From Pseudomonas sp. PB101 (GTDB lineage: Bacteria > Pseudomonadota > Gammaproteobacteria > Pseudomonadales > Pseudomonadaceae): a stretch of DNA of 64,000 nucleotides. Positions 22,419-31,035 of this stretch are shown here, in pieces. Position 1 is the first letter of the stretch; each line of letters opens with the position of its first letter. The notes below the pieces were generated by a model. The model saw only the letters and a program-made list of their open reading frames with translations. It had not been told where the DNA came from and did not search any database. The position numbers were made by a program, and so were the translations under genes. The DNA lies in the NCBI RefSeq assembly GCF_009764265.1, contig NZ_RWIR01000092.1:310001-374000 (forward strand), read 5' to 3'.

Positions 22419-22605
22419 GATTTAACAAATCCACCACCACCGAAAATTCCTACATCCTTCAGGCGCTTCCCCTCTCAAGTTGTGCCCGCTGTTCTTACAG
22501 CACTTCAGGATGGCTCTCATAGAGCGCATACGCTTACAGGGTGAAACTACTGCCGCAGCAAATCTGCCTGCCATGCATTCACGTCTCATCGTAAGGAAAC
22601 AACGC

Positions 22606-23046
22606 TTGAACAACCTTTTGAAGTTCCTCACTCTGTCGACAATCATTGCGACAGCCAGCGGCTGCGTCAGCTATAACAACAGCCAGCCATCGTCGCCAAT
22701 CGACAGCACCGTCAAGGCCGACCTCAAGGCGGACATCGCTGTAGGCGACGCCATTTCCGGCCAGTCTTCGGTCAACGTCCTGTTTGGCTTCCTCAAGTTT
22801 GGTGGCGACTCGCAATTTGCCGATGGCGTCAGCTATGGCGGTCAAAGCGGTGCCGGCCTGAGCAGCCTGGGCCTGGACCCTGTCAGCGCAGTTAAATCCG
22901 CTGCAGCCTACAAAGCGGTAAAAGCCAGCGGTGCCGACCTGATCGTCGCGCCCCGTTATGAAGTGAGCGAAGAAAACTACTTCATCTTCAAGAAAGTATC
23001 CGTCACGGTAAAAGGCAACAAAGGCAATATCCGCAGCATCCGCTGA
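22606..23046 (+). CDS. Lipoprotein of unknown function
   Basis: I start this 146-residue protein at TTG 22606, eight bases after TAAGGAA; the ATG at 22573 would add 11 residues before the signal. The signal ends in TIIATASGC (Cys20). The mature part has a repeated KADLKADIAVGD segment, a glycine/serine-rich stretch and a C-terminal YEVSEENYFIFKKVSVTVKG strand pair. Small envelope lipoproteins of this kind occur in Pseudomonas, but I know no function. Confidence 0.75.
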   Translation: MNNLLKFLTLSTIIATASGCVSYNNSQPSSPIDSTVKADLKADIAVGDAISGQSSVNVLFGFLKFGGDSQFADGVSYGGQSGAGLSSLGLDPVSAVKSAAAYKAVKASGADLIVAPRYEVSEENYFIFKKVSVTVKGNKGNIRSIR

Positions 23047-23177
23047 TTCATCTCCCCAGGTGATTGTTCAGCGACTCACCCTTGTGCTTTGGCAAACCGA
23101 AAAACCTGGCGCACTGCATGACGCAGGCAGTCTTTGAAAAACTGCGGCTTGCCGACATGAGAGTCGTTGTTACAGGC

Positions 23178-23217
23178 AAAAAACCCGCGATTCTTGAAAA
23201 GAGTTCGCGGGTTTTGT
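23178..23217. terminator. Bidirectional terminator-like hairpin
   Basis: AAAACCCGCGA pairs with TCGCGGGTTTT around a 13- to 15-base centre. Poly-A and poly-T flanks allow function in both directions, for the lipoprotein gene and the opposite-strand receptor remnant. Confidence 0.65.
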
Positions 23218-23219
23218 CG

Positions 23220-23620
23220 TTTCAGGCGGTGCCCCCAAACCGTGCTGTATTGCTTGTCCAGCAGGTTTTGGATACCGCCGCTGAAAGTGCCGAATTCGGT
23301 GCCGCGGCTGCCTAGCAGGTCGAAGGTGGTATAGCCGCTGATCTTGTGGTCGGCGTCGTCTTCGAGGGTAAACGCGTGGTTGCCCTGCACGCGGGCGCTG
23401 GTTTTGTCGCCTCGCTGAGGCCCGGCTTGCCATAAAACTTGGCCGCGTCGGGCAGATCGAAACCTTCGCCGTAGTTGATCCACACCTGGTGACCGTTCTT
23501 GAAATCGTAAATGATGCCCAGGTTGTACACGCTGACCGCGTAGTCGTTGCTGCCGCCCTCGGCCCCCTTGAAATGACCGACGTCGACATCCATCTGCTGG
23601 CGTCGCGCGCCACCGGAGAT
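23220..23620 (-). pseudogene. TonB-dependent receptor, C-terminal remnant with frameshift
   Basis: Reading leftward, one frame gives YNLGIIYDFKNGHQVWINYG then EGFDLPDAAKFYG, typical of the last barrel strands of TonB-dependent siderophore receptors. Near 23,400 the similarity moves to another frame with GNHAFTLEDDADHKISGYTT, FDLLGSRGTEFGTFSGGIQN and LLDKQYSTVWG. The usual terminal aromatic residue is lost in a run-on. No N-terminal plug or barrel precedes it; a terminator hairpin and another gene lie there instead. It is a decayed fragment of about 130 codons. Confidence 0.75.
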
Positions 23621-23627
23621 AAAAACG

Positions 23628-23660
23628 AAAAACCCTGAATGGCAGGATTCAGGGTTTGGT
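23628..23660. terminator. Terminator hairpin of the same family as 21257
   Basis: AAACCCTGAAT pairs with ATTCAGGGTTT around GGCAGG-like bases. It differs only slightly from the hairpin after the RTX gene, so this is a locally repeated terminator. It ends the leftward gene that follows. Confidence 0.7.
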
Positions 23661-23681
23661 TGCGGTCCAAAACGCTTCTCG

Positions 23682-24131
23682 TTAACTCGCATCATTCCAG
23701 TGGAAAACCAGGTTGCGCGCTGCACCACTGCCAACATCGGCAACGTCCTGCCGTGTTTCGCCGTTGCGTGTCGCAATGACCGTGTATTTACCGGCAGGCA
23801 GTTTCACGTAAACCAGTGGACCGGCGTCATTGATCGTCAGCACGGTTTGCCCGGGGGCTTTCTGAATAACGACGCTCACATCAGGAATGTATTCATTTTC
23901 CGTCCCGACAGAGAACGTCATGTGCAGGTTATAGCCGGTGGTCTGCTGGATGGCCCTGGACTCATCCTCGCCGATACCACCGGACAGGTAGGCGATGCCG
24001 TTTTGCTCCTGGCGTTGCACCTGCACGCCAGCGTTGTCGATTGGATCAAGGCTGGCGGCTGGCGACATCGATGGAAACATCAACACGCCGACGGCGGTGA
24101 GGGGCAACAGGAGTGAATGGAGGTACTTCAT
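23682..24131 (-). CDS. Periplasmic protein with carboxypeptidase-regulatory-like domain
   Basis: The 149-residue product has a signal peptide (MKYLHSLLLPLTAVGVLMFP, cleavage near MSPAA) and a beta-sandwich-like mature part. The segments TGYNLHMTFSVGTENEYIPD, VSVVIQKAPGQTVLTINDAG and PLVYVKLPAGKYTVIATRNG follow the pattern of carboxypeptidase-regulatory-like domains in small Pseudomonas periplasmic proteins. It is a single gene with its own terminator. The role is unknown; it may bind or stabilise envelope components. Confidence 0.75.
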   Translation of the reverse strand: MKYLHSLLLPLTAVGVLMFPSMSPAASLDPIDNAGVQVQRQEQNGIAYLSGGIGEDESRAIQQTTGYNLHMTFSVGTENEYIPDVSVVIQKAPGQTVLTINDAGPLVYVKLPAGKYTVIATRNGETRQDVADVGSGAARNLVFHWNDAS

Positions 24132-24385
24132 GATGACGACTCCCGGGTTCTGCAGAACCCAATCGTTACATTCTTTGGATTTCCAACTGGGTGCAGGGGT
24201 TTTAGATTGATTTGGCCTGAGTACGAAACGTACTACGCCATTTGTTCCTCAGCCCTCGCCCGAATCGAGAACCGTCCTGCCGGAAAACCCGGTAATTCCT
24301 GCCTGATTTTCAGTAACTCCCGGCAGCGTCGAAGGGTGCTCGCTTGTCATGCTCTTTCGCTGCTCAACCTGCTGCGGAAGACTTC

Positions 24386-25282
24386 ATGACGACCCTCACA
24401 CCCGACGACGCCCACGACCCACATCTGGCATCCCTGCTTGGCAATCTTGGCAAATTGATCCATCAGGCACGGCGCAAGGTGCTTCGGGCGGTCGATACCG
24501 TTCAGGTGCAAACCTGTTGGCAGATTGGTCGACATATTGTCGAGTTCGAGCAGGAAGGGGCTCGGCGGGCGAGATATGGCAAGCGCTTACTGGCCACTTT
24601 GGCGAAAGGACTGAGTGCCGACTTCGGCAAAGGCTTTGACGAACGCAATCTGCGTTACATGCGGGATTTTTATCAAACTTTCCCAATTTGGAACGCAGTG
24701 CGTTCCGAATTGAGCTGGACCCACTACCGTCGCCTGCTTCGGGTCGACAACGACAGCGCTCGTCTCTGGTACATGAACGAATCCGCCAGCCAAAACTGGT
24801 CTAGCCGCGCCCTGGAACGCCAGATCAACACCCTGTATTACGAACGCCTGCTGGCAAGCCGCGATCGCAGCAGCGTCAAGCAGGAAGCCGCCACCAACAT
24901 TCAGGACATGAAAGCCCGCCCCCGGGATTTCATCCGTGATCCGGTGGTGCTGGAGTTTCTTGGTTTACCCAATGCCGGCAAGCTTCAGGAAAGCGAAATC
25001 GAACAGGCACTGATCGAACAACTGCAGGGTTTCCTGCTGGAGCTGGGCAAGGGCTTCGCGTTCATTGCTCGCCAGCAACGCATCAGTACCGACAGCAAGG
25101 ATTTCTACATCGACCTGGTGTTCTACAACTACTTGCTCAAGTGCTTCGTCATCTTCGATATCAAGCGCGGTGAACTGACCCATCAGGATGTCGGGCAGAT
25201 GGACATGTACGTGCGCATGTACGACGACCTCAAACGCGGCGTGGAAGACGGCCCGACCGTCGGCATCATTCTCTGCGCGTAA
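24386..25282 (+). CDS. YhcG/DUF1016 PD-(D/E)XK nuclease-like protein, cut by an in-frame stop
   Basis: The reading has the family's N-terminal helical domain (WQIGRHIVEFEQEG, LSADFGKGFDERNLRYMRDF) and the C-terminal nuclease fold with DFYIDLVFYNYLLKCFVIFD. The catalytic set would be Asp243 and Asp258-x-Lys260. After GIILCA a TAA (25280-25282) interrupts the frame, but the typical ending KDESVVRYSVLEGNEQLFAS continues in the same frame to 25444. The lost tail is 53 residues; the catalytic core is intact. DUF1016 proteins are often linked to restriction or toxin-like loci. I start at ATG 24386; TTG 24344 is also open. Confidence 0.8.
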   Translation: MTTLTPDDAHDPHLASLLGNLGKLIHQARRKVLRAVDTVQVQTCWQIGRHIVEFEQEGARRARYGKRLLATLAKGLSADFGKGFDERNLRYMRDFYQTFPIWNAVRSELSWTHYRRLLRVDNDSARLWYMNESASQNWSSRALERQINTLYYERLLASRDRSSVKQEAATNIQDMKARPRDFIRDPVVLEFLGLPNAGKLQESEIEQALIEQLQGFLLELGKGFAFIARQQRISTDSKDFYIDLVFYNYLLKCFVIFDIKRGELTHQDVGQMDMYVRMYDDLKRGVEDGPTVGIILCA

Positions 25283-25444
25283 AAGGATGAATCCGTGGTG
25301 CGTTACTCGGTGCTGGAAGGAAACGAACAACTGTTCGCCAGCAAGTACAAGCTTGTCCTGCCCAGTGAAGAGGAGCTGCGCAACGAACTGGATCGCGAAC
25401 GGGCGGCACTTGAAGAACGATTGCTCGACCCACCACTGCGTTGA
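25283..25444 (+). pseudogene. Detached C-terminal tail of the YhcG-like gene
   Basis: Fifty-three codons in the same frame as the upstream gene, after its TAA, read KDESVVRYSVLEGNEQLFAS and end in ERLLDPPLR. This is the normal end of the family. One base change (for example GAA to TAA) would explain the break. Confidence 0.75.
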
Positions 25445-25512
25445 GGCCAATGGATTGTTCATCGACGCCATCAAGACTATCTTTGGCAGCTACCCGCAAA
25501 GGTTCGACGCCG

Positions 25513-26481
25513 ATGAGTTTGCAGGAAACGCCCTCACTCGCCCCCACTCAAATCGAGCTGCCATTGCAACGCGTCGCGTCCGGCGAGCCGTTCAGGGAAA
25601 GCGCTGCGGATAGCTTTGTGCTCGGCGGCTTCACCTGGCGACACCCTTCCCGGGACGCCGCTCGTCCGGTCGTGATCATCAACGCCGCCACCTCGGTCCG
25701 CTGTCGCCATTACTCGCGCTTCGCCGACTATCTTTTCGACCATGGCTTCGACGTCATCACTTTTGACTACCGCGGCATCGGCGAGTCGCGGCCGGCATCG
25801 CTCAAGGGGCTTCAAGCCTCCTGGACCGATTGGGGAGCGCTGGATTTCGAGGCAATGCTCAAGCGCGCACAGCGCGAGTTTCCCGGGCAGCCCATCGATG
25901 TGATCGGCCACAGCTTTGGCGGCTGCGTAGCGGGACTGGGGGCCTCCGGGCACCTGATCCGGCGCCTGCTAACGGTTGGCGCACAATTCGCCTACTGGCG
26001 CGACTATGCGCCGGCTCATCGCTGGCGCATGTTTGGCAAGTGGCATGTGCTGATGCCACTGATAACGATGATCTGCGGCTACTTTCCCGGCAAACGCCTC
26101 GGGTGGCTGGAAGATACGCCCGCCGGTGTGGTCCGCGACTGGAGCCTCTCCACTGCCCGCTACGAAAAACGCTCCAGCGCCCGTGCGATCCCCTCCGGGC
26201 AATTACCCTTTGCCGGAGTCACCGCGCAAACCCTGGCCATCAGCATCAGCGACGACCCCTACGGAACGGTCCCGGCCATCGAACGCCTGCTCGGCTACTT
26301 CACCGGCAGCCATCGCACTCACCTGCGGATCCATCCCGAAGACATCGGCGAAGAAGAAGTCGGACATTTCGCCTTTTTTCGCAGCCCATACCAAGCCACA
26401 CTATGGCCCATTGCATTGGCCTGGCTGCAAAACGGCGAACTGGCCCCCGATACTCCCGGGCGGCAAGTACCACGCAACTAG
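25513..26481 (+). CDS. Alpha/beta hydrolase
   Basis: The 322-residue protein has the hydrolase fold landmarks: a strand with VVIINAATSVRCRHYSRFAD, YRGIGESRP, the nucleophile elbow IGHSFGGC (Ser134) and a late VGHFAFF that should supply the catalytic His; the acid is probably in ISISDDPYGT. There is no signal peptide. It resembles the esterase/lipase-like group of cytoplasmic hydrolases; the substrate cannot be predicted. The first possible ATG is used, 68 bases after the nuclease tail. Confidence 0.85.
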   Translation: MSLQETPSLAPTQIELPLQRVASGEPFRESAADSFVLGGFTWRHPSRDAARPVVIINAATSVRCRHYSRFADYLFDHGFDVITFDYRGIGESRPASLKGLQASWTDWGALDFEAMLKRAQREFPGQPIDVIGHSFGGCVAGLGASGHLIRRLLTVGAQFAYWRDYAPAHRWRMFGKWHVLMPLITMICGYFPGKRLGWLEDTPAGVVRDWSLSTARYEKRSSARAIPSGQLPFAGVTAQTLAISISDDPYGTVPAIERLLGYFTGSHRTHLRIHPEDIGEEEVGHFAFFRSPYQATLWPIALAWLQNGELAPDTPGRQVPRN

Positions 26482-26517
26482 ACCTTTTGCCCTTTCAACG
26501 TACACGGAACAACGCCC

Positions 26518-26934
26518 ATGGCCTCCGCCAACAAGCAGCAAAAACGCGCCTCCCGCGCCAAGGCCAAGGCCAAGCAGAACCGCACCCAGCGGGCTGCCGC
26601 GCCGGTCGAGCTGGACCCGAACGACGATCGCATCGACTTCGAATCGGTGGACCTGACCGAACTGTTCAAGAAAATGATCGACGCCGAAAAGATCAGCCAG
26701 CAAGCCATGTGCACCGCCTTCCTCGAAGACCCGCTGCTGGAGCTGGTGTACGAGCAGGAAGGCGAGGAAGGCGCGATGGACTTCATCCTTGCCGCCTTGA
26801 TCGAATATCGCCAATGGTCTGCCGAAACCGACGAGGCCGGCGCCCTGGCGTGGATCGAATCCCCGGCCTTCCAGGCCGACTATGTGGCGGCGTCCGACGC
26901 CATTGCCGCGCAAACCCAACAGAAACCCGACTGA
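26518..26934 (+). CDS. Hypothetical protein, first of two tandem paralogues
   Basis: The 138-residue product starts with a lysine/arginine-rich head (MASANKQQKRASRAKAKAKQ) and continues as an acidic helical domain with TELFKKMIDAEKISQQAMCT and IEYRQWSAET. The downstream gene has the same plan. The basic head could bind nucleic acid or ribosomes. No family name is recognised; both appear to be Pseudomonas-specific. Six bases separate the two genes. Confidence 0.75.
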   Translation: MASANKQQKRASRAKAKAKQNRTQRAAAPVELDPNDDRIDFESVDLTELFKKMIDAEKISQQAMCTAFLEDPLLELVYEQEGEEGAMDFILAALIEYRQWSAETDEAGALAWIESPAFQADYVAASDAIAAQTQQKPD

Positions 26935-26940
26935 GTTCCC

Positions 26941-27396
26941 ATGGCCTCCCTGAACAAGCAACAGAAACGCGCCAAGCGTGCAAAAGCCAAAGCCAAGCAG
27001 ATCAATATCCACGGCAGGAAACCCGCCGCGCTGGACGATGACGAACTCGGCCACCTCGCCGAACCGATCCCGGAATACACCCTGGCGATGTTCAGCAAAA
27101 TGCGCGACGCGGAAGCCGTCAGCCGCAGCGAAATGCTCTCGGTTCTGCTGACGGACCTGGCCTTTATCATCATCGACCAGCCAGAACTGCTGGACATGGA
27201 AAACGCCGACGACGAAGGCATGGCCGCCACCCACCTGGCCGCCGACATGCTGATCGACTATCGCATGTGGGCCGACGGCATGGATCGCGAGACCGCCCAG
27301 GCCTGGCTGAGCGAGCCGCAGTTCATCGCCGATTTCAGCGCTGCGCTGGATGTCTACCGCGAGTCGCTGGAAGTACCGGAAGAAAAAGCCGAGTAA
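26941..27396 (+). CDS. Hypothetical protein, second of two tandem paralogues
   Basis: The 151-residue protein begins MASLNKQQKRAKRAKAKAKQ, almost the same head as its upstream neighbour. It has matching helical blocks (LAMFSKMRDAEAVSRSEMLS and LIDYRMWADGMDRETAQAWL). The acidic body and basic head suggest a common ancestor by tandem duplication. The function is unknown. A strong terminator follows. Confidence 0.75.
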   Translation: MASLNKQQKRAKRAKAKAKQINIHGRKPAALDDDELGHLAEPIPEYTLAMFSKMRDAEAVSRSEMLSVLLTDLAFIIIDQPELLDMENADDEGMAATHLAADMLIDYRMWADGMDRETAQAWLSEPQFIADFSAALDVYRESLEVPEEKAE

Positions 27397-27413
27397 GGGT
27401 TACGACTCAAACA

Positions 27414-27452
27414 AAAACGGCCGCTTGTCATCACTGACAGCGGCCGTTTTGC
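27414..27452. terminator. Bidirectional terminator
   Basis: AAAACGGCCGCT and AGCGGCCGTTTT pair around a centre that itself contains TGTCA/TGACA. It serves the paralogue pair and the convergent gabP gene. Confidence 0.85.
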
Positions 27453-27467
27453 GTTACAGGGTATGGA

Positions 27468-28859
27468 TCAGTTCAGCACTACCGCGCCGCGCTTTTCCAG
27501 TTTGCGACGGCGAGCCACCAGCAAGCCGGCCGCTACCACCAGGGCACTGAGCAGGCCGGTCGCGAGAATTTCCACGCGATGGGCATCCTGGAACAGCATG
27601 ATGGTCAGGGCCACAACGATGAAGACGATCACCGCGTAGGTCAGGCCCGGGAACAGCCACATGCTGAAGGCGATTTTCTCGCCGCGCGCAATACGCTGCT
27701 TGCGCATGCGCAGTTGCGATATCGCAATCACCAGGTACACCAGCAGTGCGATGGCGCCGGAGCTGGCCAGCAGGAATTCGAACACCGCAGCCGGGGCCAC
27801 GTAGTTGGCGAATGTTGCCAGGAACGCAGCGCCGGTGGACAGCATCACCGCCCAGTACGGCGTACCGCTTTTGTTGGTGCGGGTGGACATGGCCGGCGCA
27901 TCGCCGCGCTTGCCCAGGGAGAACAACATACGCGACGACGTGTAGAGCGCCGAGTTCAGGCAACTGGTCACAGCAACCAGTACCACGATGTCGACGATCA
28001 TCTTGGCGTTCGGGATGCCCATGCGCTCAAGCACAGTCTGGTAGGAACCCAGGCTTGCCAGTACCGGGTCGTTCCAAGGCACCAGGGCCACGACGATGAA
28101 GATCGATACGAGGTAGAACAAGCCGATCCGCCAGATCACCGAGTTGGTGGCCTTGGAGATTTGCTTGCCCGGGTCTTTCGATTCCGCGGCCGCGATGGTC
28201 ACGATCTCGGTGCCCATGAAGGAGAACATGGTGGTCAGGATCGCACCCAACACCGCGCCCATGCCGTTTGGCAGGAAGCCCTGGGTATCGAACAGGTGTG
28301 AAACGCCGCTGACCTGGCTGCCTGGCAGGAAGCCGAAGATCGCCATGACGCCGAGCACAATGAAACCGATGATCGCCAGGACCTTGATCAGGGCGAACCA
28401 GAACTCGAACTCACCGTAGTTCTTCACGCTGAACAGGTTGGTCACGGTCAGCAGCATCGTGATCACCAGGGCGAAGGCCCAGATGTCCACGCCGGGGAAC
28501 CAGGCGTGCAGGATGGTCGCGGCGGCGTTGGCTTCCAACGGGATGACGAGCACCCAGAACCACCAGTACAGCCAGCCGATGGTGAAACCGGCCCAGTGAC
28601 CGATCGCGCGGTCGGCGTAAGTCGAAAACGAACCGGTGTCCGGCGAGGCAACGGCCATTTCGCCGAGCATGCGCATCACCAACACCACCAACATGCCGGC
28701 GGCGGCGTAAGCCAACAGAACAGCCGGACCTGCAGCGGCGATGGCGTGACCCGAGCCAACGAACAAGCCGGCGCCGATAACCCCGGCAATCGACAGCATG
28801 GTCACATGGCGCGGTTTGAGCCCCTGTTCGAGGCCACTAGAGCTTTGGGTACTGCTCAT
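27468..28859 (-). CDS. gabP: GABA permease-type amino acid transporter
   Basis: This 463-residue membrane protein has about twelve hydrophobic segments and the amino acid-polyamine-organocation signature at the start (GLKPRHVTMLSIAGVIGAGL, then FVGSGHAI). The sequence agrees closely with Pseudomonas GabP proteins, which import 4-aminobutyrate with protons. I choose the ATG at 28859, seven bases after AAGGTA; the frame remains open further upstream to 28979. It is a single gene. Other related permeases of the family share the motifs, so the exact substrate is a best guess. Confidence 0.85.
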   Translation of the reverse strand: MSSTQSSSGLEQGLKPRHVTMLSIAGVIGAGLFVGSGHAIAAAGPAVLLAYAAAGMLVVLVMRMLGEMAVASPDTGSFSTYADRAIGHWAGFTIGWLYWWFWVLVIPLEANAAATILHAWFPGVDIWAFALVITMLLTVTNLFSVKNYGEFEFWFALIKVLAIIGFIVLGVMAIFGFLPGSQVSGVSHLFDTQGFLPNGMGAVLGAILTTMFSFMGTEIVTIAAAESKDPGKQISKATNSVIWRIGLFYLVSIFIVVALVPWNDPVLASLGSYQTVLERMGIPNAKMIVDIVVLVAVTSCLNSALYTSSRMLFSLGKRGDAPAMSTRTNKSGTPYWAVMLSTGAAFLATFANYVAPAAVFEFLLASSGAIALLVYLVIAISQLRMRKQRIARGEKIAFSMWLFPGLTYAVIVFIVVALTIMLFQDAHRVEILATGLLSALVVAAGLLVARRRKLEKRGAVVLN

Positions 28860-29423
28860 TGAAACTACCTTTGTAAGGAGAAGCGAATGCGTGCATCCCG
28901 TTCGGCGGACCTTCTCGTAAAAAGAAGCCAACAGGGCGTTCTGGATTCTGCACGCAATAATTGCGCCAAAATATTTCAAATCCTTCTAGCCCGGTGATTC
29001 CAACCAGACCGGACGGTCATCGCAACCCATTGAATCTAATAGCACTTTGCCAGAACGTTACCCTGCGACCCACATTGCGGGGCAAATCCGCGCACCGGAA
29101 ACACACCTGAAAATGGCTCCGCGCACATTAAAAGTGCACAAGCGGTGCATTTGGCCGGATAGCGCTTCCAACACCCTGTCAAAGCTGGCAACATCGCGCC
29201 TTTTTTTGCGGCAGCCACCGCGCTTTTTGTTGACAGGCAAGGTTCAAACGGCTGTTCGGTTGTTGATGGGGCGACAGTCTGCTGCGCCGATGCGACAACC
29301 TGCCACACACCAGCCGTTTACCGTCCGTAGCGCTGTTGGCTGCTATTGAAACGCTATGCTAGGTTGGCCGCCTCGCCAGGAAGGCCACCAACAGCAGGAG
29401 CGCAACATATATGAGGAACGCAC
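28860..29423. other. Long intergenic region between gabP and the ABC operon
   Basis: In this 564-bp divergent interval I find no gene on either strand. It should hold both promoters. A dyad-like GTGCAC...GTGCAT sits near 29137-29150 and a GGTTGT...ACAACC pair near 29258-29302, either of which might be an operator. No convincing -35/-10 or sigma-54 pair could be fixed by eye. Confidence 0.5.
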
Positions 29424-30197
29424 ATGGCTGAGGCCACGCCCGCGCTTGAAATCCGCAACTTGCACAAACGCTACGGTTCGCTGGAGGTGCTCAAAGGCAT
29501 CTCGCTGACCGCCCGCGACGGCGACGTGATCTCGATCCTGGGTTCCTCCGGCTCCGGCAAGTCCACGTTCCTGCGCTGCATCAACCTGCTGGAAAACCCG
29601 CATCAGGGGCAGATCCTGGTCGCCGGCGAAGAGCTCAAGCTCAAGGCTGCGAAAAACGGTGAGCTGGTTGCCGCCGACGGCAAGCAGATCAATCGCCTGC
29701 GCAGCGAAATCGGTTTTGTGTTTCAAAACTTTAACCTGTGGCCGCACATGACGGTGCTCGACAACATCATCGAAGCCCCGCGCCGCGTGCTCGGCCAAAG
29801 CAAGGCCGAAGCCATCGAAGTCGCCGAAGCCCTGCTGGCCAAGGTCGGCATCGCCGACAAGCGCCATGCCTACCCGGCGCAATTGTCCGGCGGTCAGCAA
29901 CAACGCGCCGCCATCGCCCGCACCCTGGCCATGCAACCCAAGGTCATCCTGTTCGACGAGCCCACCTCGGCGCTTGACCCGGAAATGGTCCAGGAAGTAC
30001 TTAATGTCATCCGCGCACTGGCCGAAGAAGGCCGCACCATGCTGCTCGTGACCCATGAAATGGGCTTCGCCCGCCAGGTCTCCAGCGAAGTGGTGTTCCT
30101 TCACCAGGGCCTGGTAGAAGAGCAAGGATCGCCACAGCAGGTATTTGAAAACCCGCTTTCGGCGCGCTGCAAACAATTCATGTCCAGCAACCGCTAA
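29424..30197 (+). CDS. Polar amino acid ABC transporter, ATP-binding subunit
   Basis: The 257-residue subunit has Walker A GSSGSGKS (40-47), a Q-loop in FVFQNFNLWPHMTV, the signature LSGGQQQR, Walker B VILFDEPTSALD and a switch His in LLVTHEMGF. This is the HisP/AotP/GlnQ class that powers import of basic or polar amino acids. It leads an operon with the binding protein and two permeases downstream. The extended loop with KLKAAKNGELVAADGKQINR is typical of the HisP/AotP group. Confidence 0.95.
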   Translation: MAEATPALEIRNLHKRYGSLEVLKGISLTARDGDVISILGSSGSGKSTFLRCINLLENPHQGQILVAGEELKLKAAKNGELVAADGKQINRLRSEIGFVFQNFNLWPHMTVLDNIIEAPRRVLGQSKAEAIEVAEALLAKVGIADKRHAYPAQLSGGQQQRAAIARTLAMQPKVILFDEPTSALDPEMVQEVLNVIRALAEEGRTMLLVTHEMGFARQVSSEVVFLHQGLVEEQGSPQQVFENPLSARCKQFMSSNR

Positions 30198-30210
30198 CGG
30201 AGCTACCCAC

Positions 30211-30957
30211 ATGCAGAACTACAAAAAGGTCTTCCTGGCTGCCGCCGTCACCCTGGCGTTCAGCGCCGGTGCCATGGCCGAAACCCTGAAGATGGGCATC
30301 GAAGCGGCTTACCCGCCGTTCAACAATAAAGATGCCAGTGGCAATGTCGTCGGCTTCGACAAAGAGATCGGCGACGCCCTGTGCGCCAAGATGAAGGTCG
30401 AGTGCACCGTCGTGACCTCCGACTGGGACGGCATCATCCCGGCCCTGAACGCCAAGAAGTTCGACTTCCTGATCTCCTCGATGTCGATCACCGACGAGCG
30501 CAAGCAAGCGGTGGACTTCACCGACCCGTACTACTCCAACAAGCTGCAGTTCATCGCCAAGAAAGACGTCGACTTCAAAACCGACAAAGACTCCCTCAAA
30601 GGCAAAGTGATCGGTGCCCAGCGTTCGACCCTGGCGGGCACCTTCATGGAAGACAACATGCCGGGCGTTGAACTCAAACTCTACGACACCCAGGAAAACG
30701 CCTACCTCGACCTGACTTCCGGCCGTCTGGACGGCATCCTGGCCGACAAGTACGTCAACTACGAATGGCTCAAAAGCGACGCTGGCCGTGAATACGAGTT
30801 CAAGGGCGATCCAGTGGAAGAAAGCGACAAGATCGGTATCGCCGTACGTAAAAACGATCCGATCCGCGCGAAGTTGAACACCGCGCTGAAAGAAATCGTC
30901 GCTGATGGCACCTACAAGAAGATCAACGACAAGTACTTCCCGTTCAGCATCTATTGA
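30211..30957 (+). CDS. Amino acid ABC transporter, periplasmic binding protein
   Basis: The 248-residue product has a signal peptide cleaved after GAMA (residue 23). The mature part begins ETLKMGIEAAYPPFNNKDAS, the classic start of family 3 solute-binding proteins, and contains FDKEIGDALC and SITDERKQAVDFTDPYY. Two cysteines near the N-terminus probably form a disulfide, as in the Lys/Arg/Orn- and His-binding proteins. The ligand is therefore most likely a basic amino acid, by family resemblance. It lies 13 bases after the ATPase gene. Confidence 0.94.
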   Translation: MQNYKKVFLAAAVTLAFSAGAMAETLKMGIEAAYPPFNNKDASGNVVGFDKEIGDALCAKMKVECTVVTSDWDGIIPALNAKKFDFLISSMSITDERKQAVDFTDPYYSNKLQFIAKKDVDFKTDKDSLKGKVIGAQRSTLAGTFMEDNMPGVELKLYDTQENAYLDLTSGRLDGILADKYVNYEWLKSDAGREYEFKGDPVEESDKIGIAVRKNDPIRAKLNTALKEIVADGTYKKINDKYFPFSIY

Positions 30958-31035
30958 TTCTGACCTGCCGGACCGGCGCCCTCCTCTGATGGCGCCGGTC
31001 CCCGGCCTTGCCTGCCGCGATTTGAAAAGAAATCC

